DNA of 29,091 nt from JAABRU01 sp050180235 (lineage in GTDB: Bacteria > Desulfobacterota > Desulfobacteria > Desulfobacterales > Desulfococcaceae). Below the pieces are notes generated by a model. It was not told the origin of the DNA. It made no database searches and saw only the letters and a list, made by a program, of their open reading frames with translations. Made by a program: the position numbers and the translations under genes. Positions 17,170 through 24,494 of the stretch are shown here, piece by piece; positions within the stretch are counted from its first letter, which is position 1, and every line of letters begins with the position of its first letter. The stretch lies in the NCBI GenBank assembly GCA_050180235.1, contig JBFXEJ010000084.1, positions 1-29,091 on the forward strand, in the 5' to 3' direction.

Positions 17170-17185
17170 ATTGACTTAAGTCAAT
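17170..17185. promoter_or_regulatory. FNR/DNR/HcpR-type operator upstream of the cytochrome operon
   Basis: ATTGACTTAAGTCAAT is a perfect 16-bp palindrome fitting the TTGAC-N4-GTCAA pattern bound by CRP/FNR-family regulators such as DNR, NnrR and HcpR. On the minus strand, a site centred at -41.5 would put the -10 hexamer at 17148-17143, which reads TACAAA (4 of 6 against TATAAT). Confidence 0.65.
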
Positions 17186-17375
17186 TATAATATTTTTATG
17201 GGGGTTGGGGATTAGGTGTTGGGGGAAGGCTGACCGCCCTGAGTTTAACCGCATAGTCACACAGAGTTTTTTTCTGTGCAAAATTCAGACCGGAAATAAA
17301 GGTTAACGGGTTTGAAACACTGCCCGCCAATCCCCAACCACCCCTTACCCCCAATCCCCTTTTTTATTCATTCTC

Positions 17376-17389
17376 TTGATTTAGGTCAA
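17376..17389. promoter_or_regulatory. FNR/DNR-type operator upstream of the HD-domain gene
   Basis: TTGATTTAGGTCAA matches TTGAT-N4-GTCAA. TATTAT at 17412-17417 sits exactly where a -10 box belongs if the operator is centred at -41.5 (start of transcription about 17424), which is the geometry of class II activation by FNR-like proteins. Confidence 0.65.
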
Positions 17390-17411
17390 AGCAATGCACA
17401 GATTTACATGG

Positions 17412-17417
17412 TATTAT
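17412..17417 (+). promoter_or_regulatory. -10 element of the HD-domain gene promoter
   Basis: TATTAT, 5 of 6 against TATAAT, at class II spacing from the operator at 17376-17389. No matching -35 hexamer is evident, as expected for an activator-dependent promoter. Confidence 0.5.
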
Positions 17418-17487
17418 TGCATAAAAATAAGAAATCAGATGCCGGTTCAGCGGCATATGACAAATTATATACAAAGGAGGTAGCAAT

Positions 17488-18219
17488 ATGAGATGCCCCG
17501 GACAGGATACACAATACTGGAAAGAGGATGCCATATATGAGGTGAAATGCCCCGAATGCGGCAAAACTGTGGAATTTTTCAAGGATGACACAGCCCGTAA
17601 ATGCGATCATTGCGGACACCGCTTTGCCAATCCCAAAATGGATTTCGGCTGCGCTGCCTACTGCAAATACGCTGAGCAGTGCCTCGGAACCCTGCCCCCG
17701 GAAGTGTTGGCAAAGCAGGAAAATCTCCTCAAAGACCGTGTGGCCATAGAAATGAAACGGTATTTCAAGACAGATTTCAAACGCATAGGTCATGCCACCC
17801 GTGTGGCCCGGTATGCGGATCGGATTGGCAGAAGCGAAGGCGGGGATATGGCAGTGATTCTCTGCGCTGCCTATCTGCATGACATCGGCATTCATGAAGC
17901 TGAACGCAAACACGGCAGCACCTCAGGAAAATATCAGGAACTGGAAGGCCCGCCCATTGCAGGGGAAATACTGGTTAAACTGGGTGCAAAGGAACAGATG
18001 ATTGAGGAGGTCTGCGACATTGTGGGACATCACCATCATCCCAGACCTGAAGAGACGCTCAATTTTAAAGTATTATACGATGCTGATCTGATCGAAAATC
18101 TTTCGGAAATGCACAGGGAAAAACCCATGGAAAAGGATCGTCTGGAAAAAATCATCGGAAAATCCTTTCTCACGGAAAGCGGACGCGGGGAAGCCCGAAG
18201 GGTTCTTATGGGAAACTGA
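17488..18219 (+). CDS. zinc-ribbon HD-domain phosphohydrolase
   Basis: A 243-residue soluble protein. The N-terminal part has a zinc-ribbon pattern (CPECG about 21-25, CDHCGHRF about 38-45) followed by CAAYCKYAEQC. The rest is an HD-domain metallophosphohydrolase: His102 in RIGHATRV, His131-Asp132 in LHDIGIHEA, a GHHHHPRP cluster and a later Asp in YDADLIEN. HD domains hydrolyse nucleotides or cyclic nucleotides; the substrate here cannot be read from sequence. AAAGGAGG lies 7 bases before the ATG. The gene diverges from the HAO/NrfH-type operon and has an FNR-like box of its own, which suggests induction by the same anaerobic, nitrite or NO signal (inference). No partner gene follows. Confidence 0.85.
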   Translation: MRCPGQDTQYWKEDAIYEVKCPECGKTVEFFKDDTARKCDHCGHRFANPKMDFGCAAYCKYAEQCLGTLPPEVLAKQENLLKDRVAIEMKRYFKTDFKRIGHATRVARYADRIGRSEGGDMAVILCAAYLHDIGIHEAERKHGSTSGKYQELEGPPIAGEILVKLGAKEQMIEEVCDIVGHHHHPRPEETLNFKVLYDADLIENLSEMHREKPMEKDRLEKIIGKSFLTESGRGEARRVLMGN

Positions 18220-18403
18220 AGTCTTTTCCTGCTGATTCAGCCAATTGCAAAAGTCAGTCATTTTCATTCCGGCGCAAGCAGGAATCCTGCATCTTCGACC
18301 TTTCATGAACACCGGTTTATGCCGGTGTGACGGTTTTGCTGCGTTTTTAAATTGGATTAATTTGCATAAAATTAAGATAATTGAAAAATATTTCTTTTTT
18401 TCC
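18220..18403. other. gap with REP-like hairpins
   Basis: Contains an imperfect hairpin with a GCAA loop (18266-18285) and a second hairpin, ACACCGG with CCGGTGT (18309-18328). The latter may end transcription of the HD-domain gene, although no clean T-run follows directly. The rest is AT-rich and leads to the SRP RNA promoter. Confidence 0.5.
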
Positions 18404-18431
18404 TTGAAAAATGCGGCAGAAAGGTTATAAT
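18404..18431 (+). promoter_or_regulatory. sigma-70 promoter of the SRP RNA
   Basis: TTGAAA (18404-18409) and a perfect TATAAT (18426-18431) are separated by 16 bases. Transcription would start 7-8 bases downstream, at the first base of the SRP RNA closing helix (18439). The -35 matches the consensus at 4 of 6 bases. Confidence 0.75.
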
Positions 18432-18438
18432 TACTTCT

Positions 18439-18685
18439 CAGTTGTGCTAGGCGGGGAGCTGGCGGTGCCCTGTACCCGAAATCCGCCTTATGCGGGGCTG
18501 AACTCCCCCCCGAGGGTTTCACCCGGAAAGGTTTCATTCCTGACCGGCCGCCGCGCAACAGACACTCGCGAACTTTGTCAGGTCCGGAAGGAAGCAGCAA
18601 TAAGTGATGGCGTCTGTGTCGCGGATCGATCCCGGTTGGTGCATGTCACTGCTTTGGGAATTATTCAAAGGGGGGTGCACAACTG
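18439..18685 (+). ncRNA. ffs: signal recognition particle RNA, large type with Alu domain
   Basis: About 247 nt. The 5' part carries the Alu-domain signature GTGCTAGGCGGGGAG, then GGTGCCCTGTA, as in the Bacillus-type scRNA. The S-domain core GGTCCGGAAGGAAGCAGC at 18581-18598 is the Ffh-binding hairpin found in all bacterial SRP RNAs. The ends close perfectly: CAGTTGTGC (18439-18447) pairs with GCACAACTG (18677-18685), followed by CTTTTCT, consistent with an intrinsic stop. It functions with Ffh and FtsY in co-translational membrane targeting. Escherichia coli has only the short 4.5S form, so the large form is noteworthy in a Gram-negative. Any protein reading across this stretch is spurious. 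Confidence 0.93.
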
Positions 18686-18813
18686 CTTTTCTGCAACAAC
18701 TTTAAGTCGATTTCTGAAAATGAATATCCCTGTTCAGTTTTCACAGGAATCGCAGCACAGAAACCCTTCAAGCTACATTCTTTTCCAAAAACCGACTAAT
18801 CCGTCAGAGTTAA
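18686..18813. other. short gap after the SRP RNA
   Basis: Non-coding. A short segment, AAAATGAATATCCC..GTTCAG, is reminiscent of the 101-bp-type repeat (CCGGTTCAGTTCACAG) but is too diverged to call. Nothing else is seen. Confidence 0.4.
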
Positions 18814-18984
18814 AAAAATTTCACATATGATCCATTTGATCAGGATGTTTATGATGCCGCTGAATGGAGTTCACTTGTCGAACTTACGAGAATTTCAGTT
18901 GAAAACAATGGAAGTCCCGTTGCTGTGCCTGACTTCACACGCGGAGCCTGGGACAGATTAAAATCAGTGACTTACTACAAATAA
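18814..18984 (+). pseudogene. 3' fragment of a Gfo/Idh/MocA-family oxidoreductase gene
   Basis: An open frame with no start, entered through an in-frame TAA at 18811-18813 and ending at TAA 18982. The encoded tail, DPFDQDVYDAAEWSS ... GSPVAVPDFTRGAWDR, resembles the C-terminus of Gfo/Idh/MocA dehydrogenases, where a DA..W...PLS..S......PVDFPDFTRG pattern is common. About 55 codons remain of the usual 330-430, so this is a decayed remnant just upstream of rsmH. The family call is from memory of that pattern, not from a search. Confidence 0.55.
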
Positions 18985-18998
18985 TATATACCAGTTAA

Positions 18999-19952
18999 AT
19001 GATAAAATTGTTCAGACATATTCCTGTCATGACTGCGGAAGTGATTGATTACCTGAACTGCGGCCCCGGAAAGATATATGCGGACTGCACACTTGGCGGC
19101 GCGGGACACGCTCAGGCCATTCTGGAGAGGATCACTCCGGACGGGCAGCTTATCGGCATTGACCGGGATAGGGACGCGATTGCCAACGCGGAAAAAATGC
19201 TGTCTTCCTGGGCATCAGATATTCATCTGTTTCACGGAAATTACACGCAGCTTCCGGAACTTATGGAATCTCTGGGAATCAGCGGACTGGACGGCATTCT
19301 GGCTGATCTGGGGCTTTCCCTTTACCAGATTGAAGGCAGCGGCAGAGGCTTCAGTTTCACCCGTGAGGAACCTCTGGACATGCGCATGGATGCAGACAGT
19401 GAAATCACAGCCGAATATCTGGTCAATACGCTGGAGGAAGAGGAACTGGCGCACATTTTTTGGGATTACGGAGAAGAAAGATATGCGCGGAAAATTGCAC
19501 GCAGGATAGTGAATATCCGAAGCAGGGAATCCATACAATCAAGCAGAAGACTGGCACAGATTGTCTGTGAAGCAGCAGGGCATTCAGAAGCAAAACAGCG
19601 GAAAAAACATCCGATTCATCCGGCTACGCGGGTTTTTATGGCTTTGAGAATAGCGGTCAACAATGAGCTGGATAATGTGAAAATTTTTATGGAGCAGGCT
19701 CCGAAACTGCTCAATCCCGGAGGAAGGCTCTGTGTCATTTCCTTTCATTCCCTGGAAGACCGGATTGTGAAACATGCAATGAAATCGCAGGAAAAGCCCT
19801 GCACCTGTCCCCCGGATTTTCCGCAGTGCATCTGCGGACAGATTCCCATTCTTCGCATATTGACACGCAAACCCGCTGTGCCTTCGGAAGAGGAAATCGC
19901 GAAAAATCCCATGTCAAGAAGTGCAAAACTCAGAGCAGCCGAAAAAATATAA
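18999..19952 (+). CDS. rsmH: 16S rRNA (cytosine-1402-N4)-methyltransferase RsmH (MraW)
   Basis: 317 residues, the usual size. It methylates N4 of C1402 in the decoding centre of 16S rRNA using S-adenosylmethionine. The N-terminus RHIPVMTAEVIDYL, the SAM loop CTLGGAGHA, DGILADLGLSLYQIE, HPATRVFMALRIAVNNEL and SFHSLEDRIVK are hallmark RsmH segments. A CTCPPDFPQCICG cysteine cluster near the C-terminus is common in the family. It heads an rsmH-ftsL-ftsI operon; the preceding mraZ usual in dcw clusters is absent, and a decayed dehydrogenase fragment and the SRP RNA lie there instead. The ribosome-binding site before ATG 18999 is weak, but the conserved N-terminus supports this start. Confidence 0.96.
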   Translation: MIKLFRHIPVMTAEVIDYLNCGPGKIYADCTLGGAGHAQAILERITPDGQLIGIDRDRDAIANAEKMLSSWASDIHLFHGNYTQLPELMESLGISGLDGILADLGLSLYQIEGSGRGFSFTREEPLDMRMDADSEITAEYLVNTLEEEELAHIFWDYGEERYARKIARRIVNIRSRESIQSSRRLAQIVCEAAGHSEAKQRKKHPIHPATRVFMALRIAVNNELDNVKIFMEQAPKLLNPGGRLCVISFHSLEDRIVKHAMKSQEKPCTCPPDFPQCICGQIPILRILTRKPAVPSEEEIAKNPMSRSAKLRAAEKI

Positions 19953-19971
19953 GGAGAATATCCAAAATCCT

Positions 19972-20325
19972 ATGATAGAAAGAGCGGAACAGTATCGGGG
20001 ACAAAGTTACTTTAATTTCAGAGTTGCGGGAATGTGGATTGTCTTTCTGATCATCTTCATTGCCCAACTGCTGGTATATACATGGTGCAGAATGCAGTGC
20101 ATTCATATCGGATATGAGATATCCATGGAAACTGACAACTGGCAGCAACTGCTTACGATTCAGAACCGTCTGAAAATAGAGATGGAGCGTTTGAGAAGCC
20201 CTGAACGTATTGCAGACATTGCCGCAAAACGGCTTGGAATGATTACACCGACCTCCCTGCAGAAAATTGAAATTTCCTCAAATGACAATGACAAACAAAC
20301 CGGCATCCAAAATGGATTACAGTAA
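19972..20325 (+). CDS. ftsL: FtsL-like cell-division protein
   Basis: 117 residues from ATG 19972. One membrane helix (about 21-38, WIVFLIIFIAQLLVYTW) is followed by a periplasmic leucine-zipper-like coil (QNRLKIEMERLRSPERIADIAAKRLGM), the layout of FtsL, a bitopic division protein that works with FtsB/FtsQ and FtsWI. Sequence identity in this family is low, so position between rsmH and ftsI is a large part of the call. A GTG at 19921 would overlap rsmH by 32 bp. I prefer 19972 because AAGGAG lies upstream, although 15 bases away, which is long. Confidence 0.85.
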   Translation: MIERAEQYRGQSYFNFRVAGMWIVFLIIFIAQLLVYTWCRMQCIHIGYEISMETDNWQQLLTIQNRLKIEMERLRSPERIADIAAKRLGMITPTSLQKIEISSNDNDKQTGIQNGLQ

Positions 20326-22048
20326 AAACAGCCGTCTGCGCATTACCCTGATTGGCCTGGGTTTTGCCCTGTGCTTTCTGATCATTGCCGGAAAGGCAAT
20401 ATATCTTCAGGTTTACCGCAGTCCCGATCTGGCCAGGAAAGCAGCGGATCAGTATGAAAAAACCCTGACCATACAGGGAAAACGCGGAATCATATATGAT
20501 CGGAACCGGAGAGAAATGGCCGTAAGCATTGATGCTGTGTCTGTGGCAGCCTATTTGCGCAGAATGAAAGACACAGACACTGCAGCCATTTCAGAGGCAC
20601 TGAACAAAGTTCTCCGGGTTGATCCCAAAAAATTGCGGCTGCAGATGATCTCCAGGCGTCCTTTCATATGGGTTAAACGGCATGTGACACCTGACGAAGA
20701 AAAGGCTGTCAGGTCACTGGGAATTGAAGGTATAGATTTTATCCCTGAACACAGCCGTTTTTATCCCAACCGCACGGTCGCTGCCCAGCTTATCGGATTT
20801 ACGGGGACAGATGGTCATGGAATGGAAGGTATTGAATTTTATTATGATTCATATCTGAAAGGCATGGAACGGAAATTTACGGTTTTACGGGATGCACAGG
20901 GAAAAAATTTCGATGCGGAACAGGAAAATCCGAATGATTACACCGGAAACAATGTGGTTCTCACTATTGACCGCACCATACAGTATATCACTGAAAAATT
21001 CCTGAAAGAAGCTGTGGACACCTTTTCTGCCAAATCCGGCATGGCAGTTGTCATGGAACCGTCTACAGGAGCCATACTGGCCCTGGCCAATGTTCCCCTT
21101 TTCAATCCCAACAGTTTCGGAAGTTTCAGCAGGGAAATTTGGCGGAACCGTTGCATTACGGACGCGTTTGAACCCGGCTCCACCATGAAAATTTTCAGTG
21201 CAGCCGCTGCCATTGAATCCGGCGGATGCACACCTGACACCATTTTTTACTGCGAAAACGGCAAATACCGTATCGGGAAAGACACTGTTCACGACACCCA
21301 TCCCTACGGCTGGCTGACTCTGGCAAAAATCATCAAATTTTCCAGCAATATCGGTGCAATGAAAATGAGTGAAATGATCGGGCCGGAAGCAATGTACAAA
21401 ACACTGAAAAATTTGGGTTTCGGAGAGAAAAGCGGAATAGACTGTCCCGGAGAAACCTCAGGTTCGCTTGCTCCGTACAGACACTGGTCGAAAATCGGAG
21501 CGGGGACCATTGCCTTTGGTCACGGCATTTCCGTATCTGTCATACAGATGGCATCTGCTCTTTCCGCAGTCGCGAACAAAGGGGTTCTGATGAAACCCTA
21601 TATTGTGGAGGCGGTTACAGATCGCAACGGATTGACCATCCGTCAGTTCACACCGGCAAAAGTAAGAAATGCCATATCTGAACAGACTGCGGAAACAATC
21701 AAAAATATGATGATCGCTGTGACAGAGGCGGGGGGAACCGGTGTGAATGCTGCCCTGGATGGTTACACTGTATGCGGAAAAACCGGAACAGCACGGAAAC
21801 TTAACAAAAGGGGTGTATACACCCGTGAGGCATATGTTTCCTCATTTATCGGTTTCGCTCCGGTGGAAAACCCCAGGATCGCTGCGGTGGTCATCATTGA
21901 TGAACCAAAAGGGCAGCATTACGGTGGTCTGGTAGCGGCCCCTGTATTTAAACAGATCGTTCAGGAAATATTCAACTATCTCAATATACCGCCCCAGACC
22001 GATACAGAACGCCTGACAGCGGAAAAGGGAGATCGGGCAAAGGGATAA
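20282..22048 (+). CDS. ftsI: peptidoglycan D,D-transpeptidase FtsI (PBP3)
   Basis: 588 residues from ATG 20282. A single N-terminal membrane helix is followed by a pedestal dimerisation domain starting at GIIYDRNRREMA, and a transpeptidase domain with the three penicillin-binding motifs: Ser300 in STMK, SSN at 354-356 and KTGT at 500-503. It cross-links septal peptidoglycan. No PASTA domain follows. The 5' end overlaps ftsL by about 44 bp; ATG 20288 or 20312 are other possible starts, since no strong ribosome-binding site singles one out. In typical dcw clusters murE follows. Here iorA follows after 13 bp, so the cluster is broken. Confidence 0.95.
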   Translation: MTMTNKPASKMDYSKNSRLRITLIGLGFALCFLIIAGKAIYLQVYRSPDLARKAADQYEKTLTIQGKRGIIYDRNRREMAVSIDAVSVAAYLRRMKDTDTAAISEALNKVLRVDPKKLRLQMISRRPFIWVKRHVTPDEEKAVRSLGIEGIDFIPEHSRFYPNRTVAAQLIGFTGTDGHGMEGIEFYYDSYLKGMERKFTVLRDAQGKNFDAEQENPNDYTGNNVVLTIDRTIQYITEKFLKEAVDTFSAKSGMAVVMEPSTGAILALANVPLFNPNSFGSFSREIWRNRCITDAFEPGSTMKIFSAAAAIESGGCTPDTIFYCENGKYRIGKDTVHDTHPYGWLTLAKIIKFSSNIGAMKMSEMIGPEAMYKTLKNLGFGEKSGIDCPGETSGSLAPYRHWSKIGAGTIAFGHGISVSVIQMASALSAVANKGVLMKPYIVEAVTDRNGLTIRQFTPAKVRNAISEQTAETIKNMMIAVTEAGGTGVNAALDGYTVCGKTGTARKLNKRGVYTREAYVSSFIGFAPVENPRIAAVVIIDEPKGQHYGGLVAAPVFKQIVQEIFNYLNIPPQTDTERLTAEKGDRAKG

Positions 22049-22061
22049 AGAGGAGGAACAG

Positions 22062-23876
22062 GTGAACCAACGGCAACTGATGCTGGGCAATGAGGCCATC
22101 GCGCGCGGACTTGCAGAAAACGGATGTGCTGTGGCGACTTCCTATCCCGGTACTCCGGCTTCGGAAATTCTTTCTTCTGTGGCCGCATTGCAGAAAGAGC
22201 ATAATCTGCCCATGCATGTGCAGTGGGCTGTGAATGAAAAAATTGCGTTTGAGATTGCCTACGCGGCAGCCATTTCAGGACTGCGGGCCTGCGTAAGCAT
22301 GAAACAGGTGGGACTGAATGTGGCATCAGATCCGCTCATGAGCGCGGCTTATATGGGAACAAAGGGCGGATTCATTGTGATCAGCGCGGATGACCCAGGC
22401 CCCCATTCTTCCCAGACTGAGCAGGACAGCCGCATGATGGCCATGACTGCCAAAATTCCTGTGCTGGACCCGGATTCGCCTCAGCAGGCAAAGGAAATGA
22501 TCGGCATTGCCTATGCTTTGTCTGAAACCTTTGAAATTCCGGTTATGCTGCGTCCCACCACACGGATCTGCCACAGCCGTCAGGACATTGAACCGGGCCA
22601 AATCCGGACTGGTGACAGAAAACCTGATTTTCAGAAAAATCCATCCCGATGGGCAGCCACCCCGAAATTCCGTTTTCAGCTGCACAAAGAACTGGACGAG
22701 AAACTGGCCGCGATTGCCGGATATGAAAAAACCGCGCCTGTGCGCCTTAATCCCCAGGCAAAGGCGGATCGGGCTATTGTGGTTTCAGGTGTGGCTGCGG
22801 CCCATGCCAGGGAAATTCTGAAAAATCTGAATCTGATGTGGGATCATATTCCCCTGTATCAGGTCATTCAGCCCTTTCCCCTGCACGCGGGATTTGTCAC
22901 GCATCTGATCAGCACCTACCGGGAGATTCTGGTGATTGAGGAAAGTATGCCGGTGATTGAAATGCAGATTGCGGATCGTTCCAAAGTACGGGGCAGAATG
23001 TCCGGAGCGGTTCCCGGATTCGGAGAACTCAGCCCGGAAATCATTGAGGATATGATCCGTGCCTTTACCGGGCTTCCCTCTGTGCTTTCCGAACCGCCGG
23101 CAGTTGGGGGCAGGCGTCCCACACTTTGCGCGGGATGTCCGCATCGTGCCTCGTTTTTTGCCATAAAAAAAGCTGCTCCCAAAGGCATATACACCAGTGA
23201 CATTGGCTGTTATACTCTGGGACTGAATCTGGGCGCGGTGGATACGGTTCTGTGCATGGGCGCGGCCATCAGTCAGGCTGCGGGTTTTTATCATGCTTAC
23301 AAAAATGAGGAAAAACGGCCCGATATTATTGCAACAATGGGGGATTCCACCTTTTTTCATGCAGGAATTCCCGCGCTTGTTGATGCTGTGGTGCAGAATG
23401 TCTGTTTTGTGCTGGTGATTCTGGACAACCGCACAACAGCCATGACCGGAGGCCAGCCCACTCCCTCCACAGGATGCGGGGCATTGGGAGAAGATTTGAA
23501 CACAGTGGATATTGCATCTCTGGTCAAAGGATGCGGCATTTCCTTCTGCAAAACCGGAAATCCTTATCAGTTCAGTGAATTTGCCGCTCTGATGAAAGAG
23601 GCAGTGAAATACTCCCGTGAAACCGGGCCTGCTGTGGTCATTTCCCGTTATCCCTGTCTGCTGGATCGGAGCAGAAAAGCAGAACAGGCAAAGAAACTCC
23701 GTGTCATCATCAATGAAGACTGTGACGGGTGCGGATACTGCATTCAGCAGTTTGAATGCCCCGCTCTGGTTCCTGTGGAAAATGAGGAGCGCACCCGCAT
23801 TGATCCCATGCTCTGCACAGGTTGCGGTGTGTGTATCCATGTCTGTCCCAAACATGCCATTGTGGAGGAAAACTGA
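22062..23876 (+). CDS. iorA: indolepyruvate:ferredoxin oxidoreductase, alpha subunit
   Basis: 604 residues, the normal length. With IorB it oxidatively decarboxylates aryl-2-oxoacids (indolepyruvate, phenylpyruvate) made from aromatic amino acids, producing the acyl-CoA and reduced ferredoxin. The N-terminal part (SYPGTPASEILS, GLRACVSMKQVGLNVA) is the pyruvate:ferredoxin-oxidoreductase-like fold. CAGCPHRASFF, GDSTFFHAGIPAL and DNRTTAMTGGQPTPS mark the thiamine-diphosphate domain, and the C-terminus holds two 4Fe-4S motifs (CDGCGYC and CTGCGVCIHVCP). The start is GTG 22062, preceded by GAGGAGGAA. The gene follows ftsI by 13 bp and may be read from the same transcript, an unusual neighbour for a division gene. 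Confidence 0.95.
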   Translation: MNQRQLMLGNEAIARGLAENGCAVATSYPGTPASEILSSVAALQKEHNLPMHVQWAVNEKIAFEIAYAAAISGLRACVSMKQVGLNVASDPLMSAAYMGTKGGFIVISADDPGPHSSQTEQDSRMMAMTAKIPVLDPDSPQQAKEMIGIAYALSETFEIPVMLRPTTRICHSRQDIEPGQIRTGDRKPDFQKNPSRWAATPKFRFQLHKELDEKLAAIAGYEKTAPVRLNPQAKADRAIVVSGVAAAHAREILKNLNLMWDHIPLYQVIQPFPLHAGFVTHLISTYREILVIEESMPVIEMQIADRSKVRGRMSGAVPGFGELSPEIIEDMIRAFTGLPSVLSEPPAVGGRRPTLCAGCPHRASFFAIKKAAPKGIYTSDIGCYTLGLNLGAVDTVLCMGAAISQAAGFYHAYKNEEKRPDIIATMGDSTFFHAGIPALVDAVVQNVCFVLVILDNRTTAMTGGQPTPSTGCGALGEDLNTVDIASLVKGCGISFCKTGNPYQFSEFAALMKEAVKYSRETGPAVVISRYPCLLDRSRKAEQAKKLRVIINEDCDGCGYCIQQFECPALVPVENEERTRIDPMLCTGCGVCIHVCPKHAIVEEN

Positions 23877-23877
23877 T

Positions 23878-24399
23878 ATGAATCAGCCAGTCAGTCAGCA
23901 GATTGTCATCAGCGGTGTGGGTGGACAGGGCGTGCTGTTTATCACCCGTGTTCTGGCCGAAGCCGCTATCCGTAAAGATCTGAAGGTGTTTACATCCGAA
24001 ACACACGGAATGGCCCAGCGGGGCGGAACCGTGCTGTCCCATCTCAAAGTGGGAGAGTTTGACTCTCCGCTTATCCGCATGGGACAGGCAGACGGGCTTA
24101 TGGCCCTGAAACCAGAAAATGTGAAACAGCACAGTTGCTTTTTAAAAGCCAAAGCATGGACAGTTGTAAACCGGACAGCCGGAGAATCTGCCGAGAACCT
24201 GTTTTCTGTGGATGCAGATCTGATGGCAGAGAAAAGCGGAAATCCCAAATCCGCCAATCTGATTCTTCTGGGTTTTGCTCTGAAAAAAATCCCGAATCTT
24301 TTCTGCACCTTTGAAGATGTCCGGGATGTGCTTGCAGAAAAATTCCGGGGGAATGAAAAAATGCTGGAGATTATGCAGTTGTCAGAGAATAGGGATTAG
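23878..24399 (+). CDS. iorB: indolepyruvate:ferredoxin oxidoreductase, beta subunit
   Basis: 173 residues, close to the family's usual 180-200. It is the gamma-domain-like partner of IorA; GVGGQGVLFITRVLAEAA and ETHGMAQRGGTVLSH are the conserved features of this subunit. ATG 23878 is one base after the iorA stop, so the pair is translationally coupled. The stop codon lies in the first unit of a GGGATTAG-type minisatellite, so the last residues (ENRD) depend on that repeat. The longer open frame that begins inside iorA is not a real extension. Confidence 0.93.
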   Translation: MNQPVSQQIVISGVGGQGVLFITRVLAEAAIRKDLKVFTSETHGMAQRGGTVLSHLKVGEFDSPLIRMGQADGLMALKPENVKQHSCFLKAKAWTVVNRTAGESAENLFSVDADLMAEKSGNPKSANLILLGFALKKIPNLFCTFEDVRDVLAEKFRGNEKMLEIMQLSENRD

Positions 24400-24450
24400 G
24401 GGATAGGGGATAGGGATTAGGGATTAGTGGACAGGGATTAGGGGATAGGG
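24390..24450 (+). repeat. GGGATTAG/GGGATAG minisatellite
   Basis: Eight or so imperfect copies of a 7-8 bp unit (GGGATTAG, GGGATAG, one GTGGACA variant). It includes the iorB stop and ends before the dctP leader. A similar word, GGGATTAGG, is at 17208-17216. It is a candidate for length variation between strains. Confidence 0.7.
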
Positions 24451-24494
24451 TTGTCAGTAAATCAATCATATTTCATTGCAAGGAGACAGAAAAC

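Larger units (their letters stand above)
17077..17487. other. divergent intergenic region with two regulator boxes and a 11-bp inverted repeat
   Basis: This 411-bp gap separates the cytochrome operon from the HD-domain gene. Each side has its own FNR-like box (17170-17185 and 17376-17389). Between them GGTTGGGGATT (17203-17213) is mirrored by AATCCCCAACC (17329-17339), bracketing a 115-nt segment with no recognised content. Confidence 0.7.

Noticed and set aside
17203..17339. Insertion sequence between the divergent cytochrome and HD genes
   Set aside because: The 11-bp inverted repeat brackets only 115 nt with no ORF, no target duplication and no other copy in the window.
18411..18830. 139-codon plus-strand frame over the SRP RNA
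   Set aside because: The sequence is explained by the SRP RNA with its paired ends, signature motifs and promoter; the ATG overlaps the promoter region and no ribosome-binding site is present.
22785..23855. 356-codon minus-strand open frame across iorA
   Set aside because: Antisense to a clearly conserved gene; the cysteine/histidine-rich translation is a codon-bias artefact.
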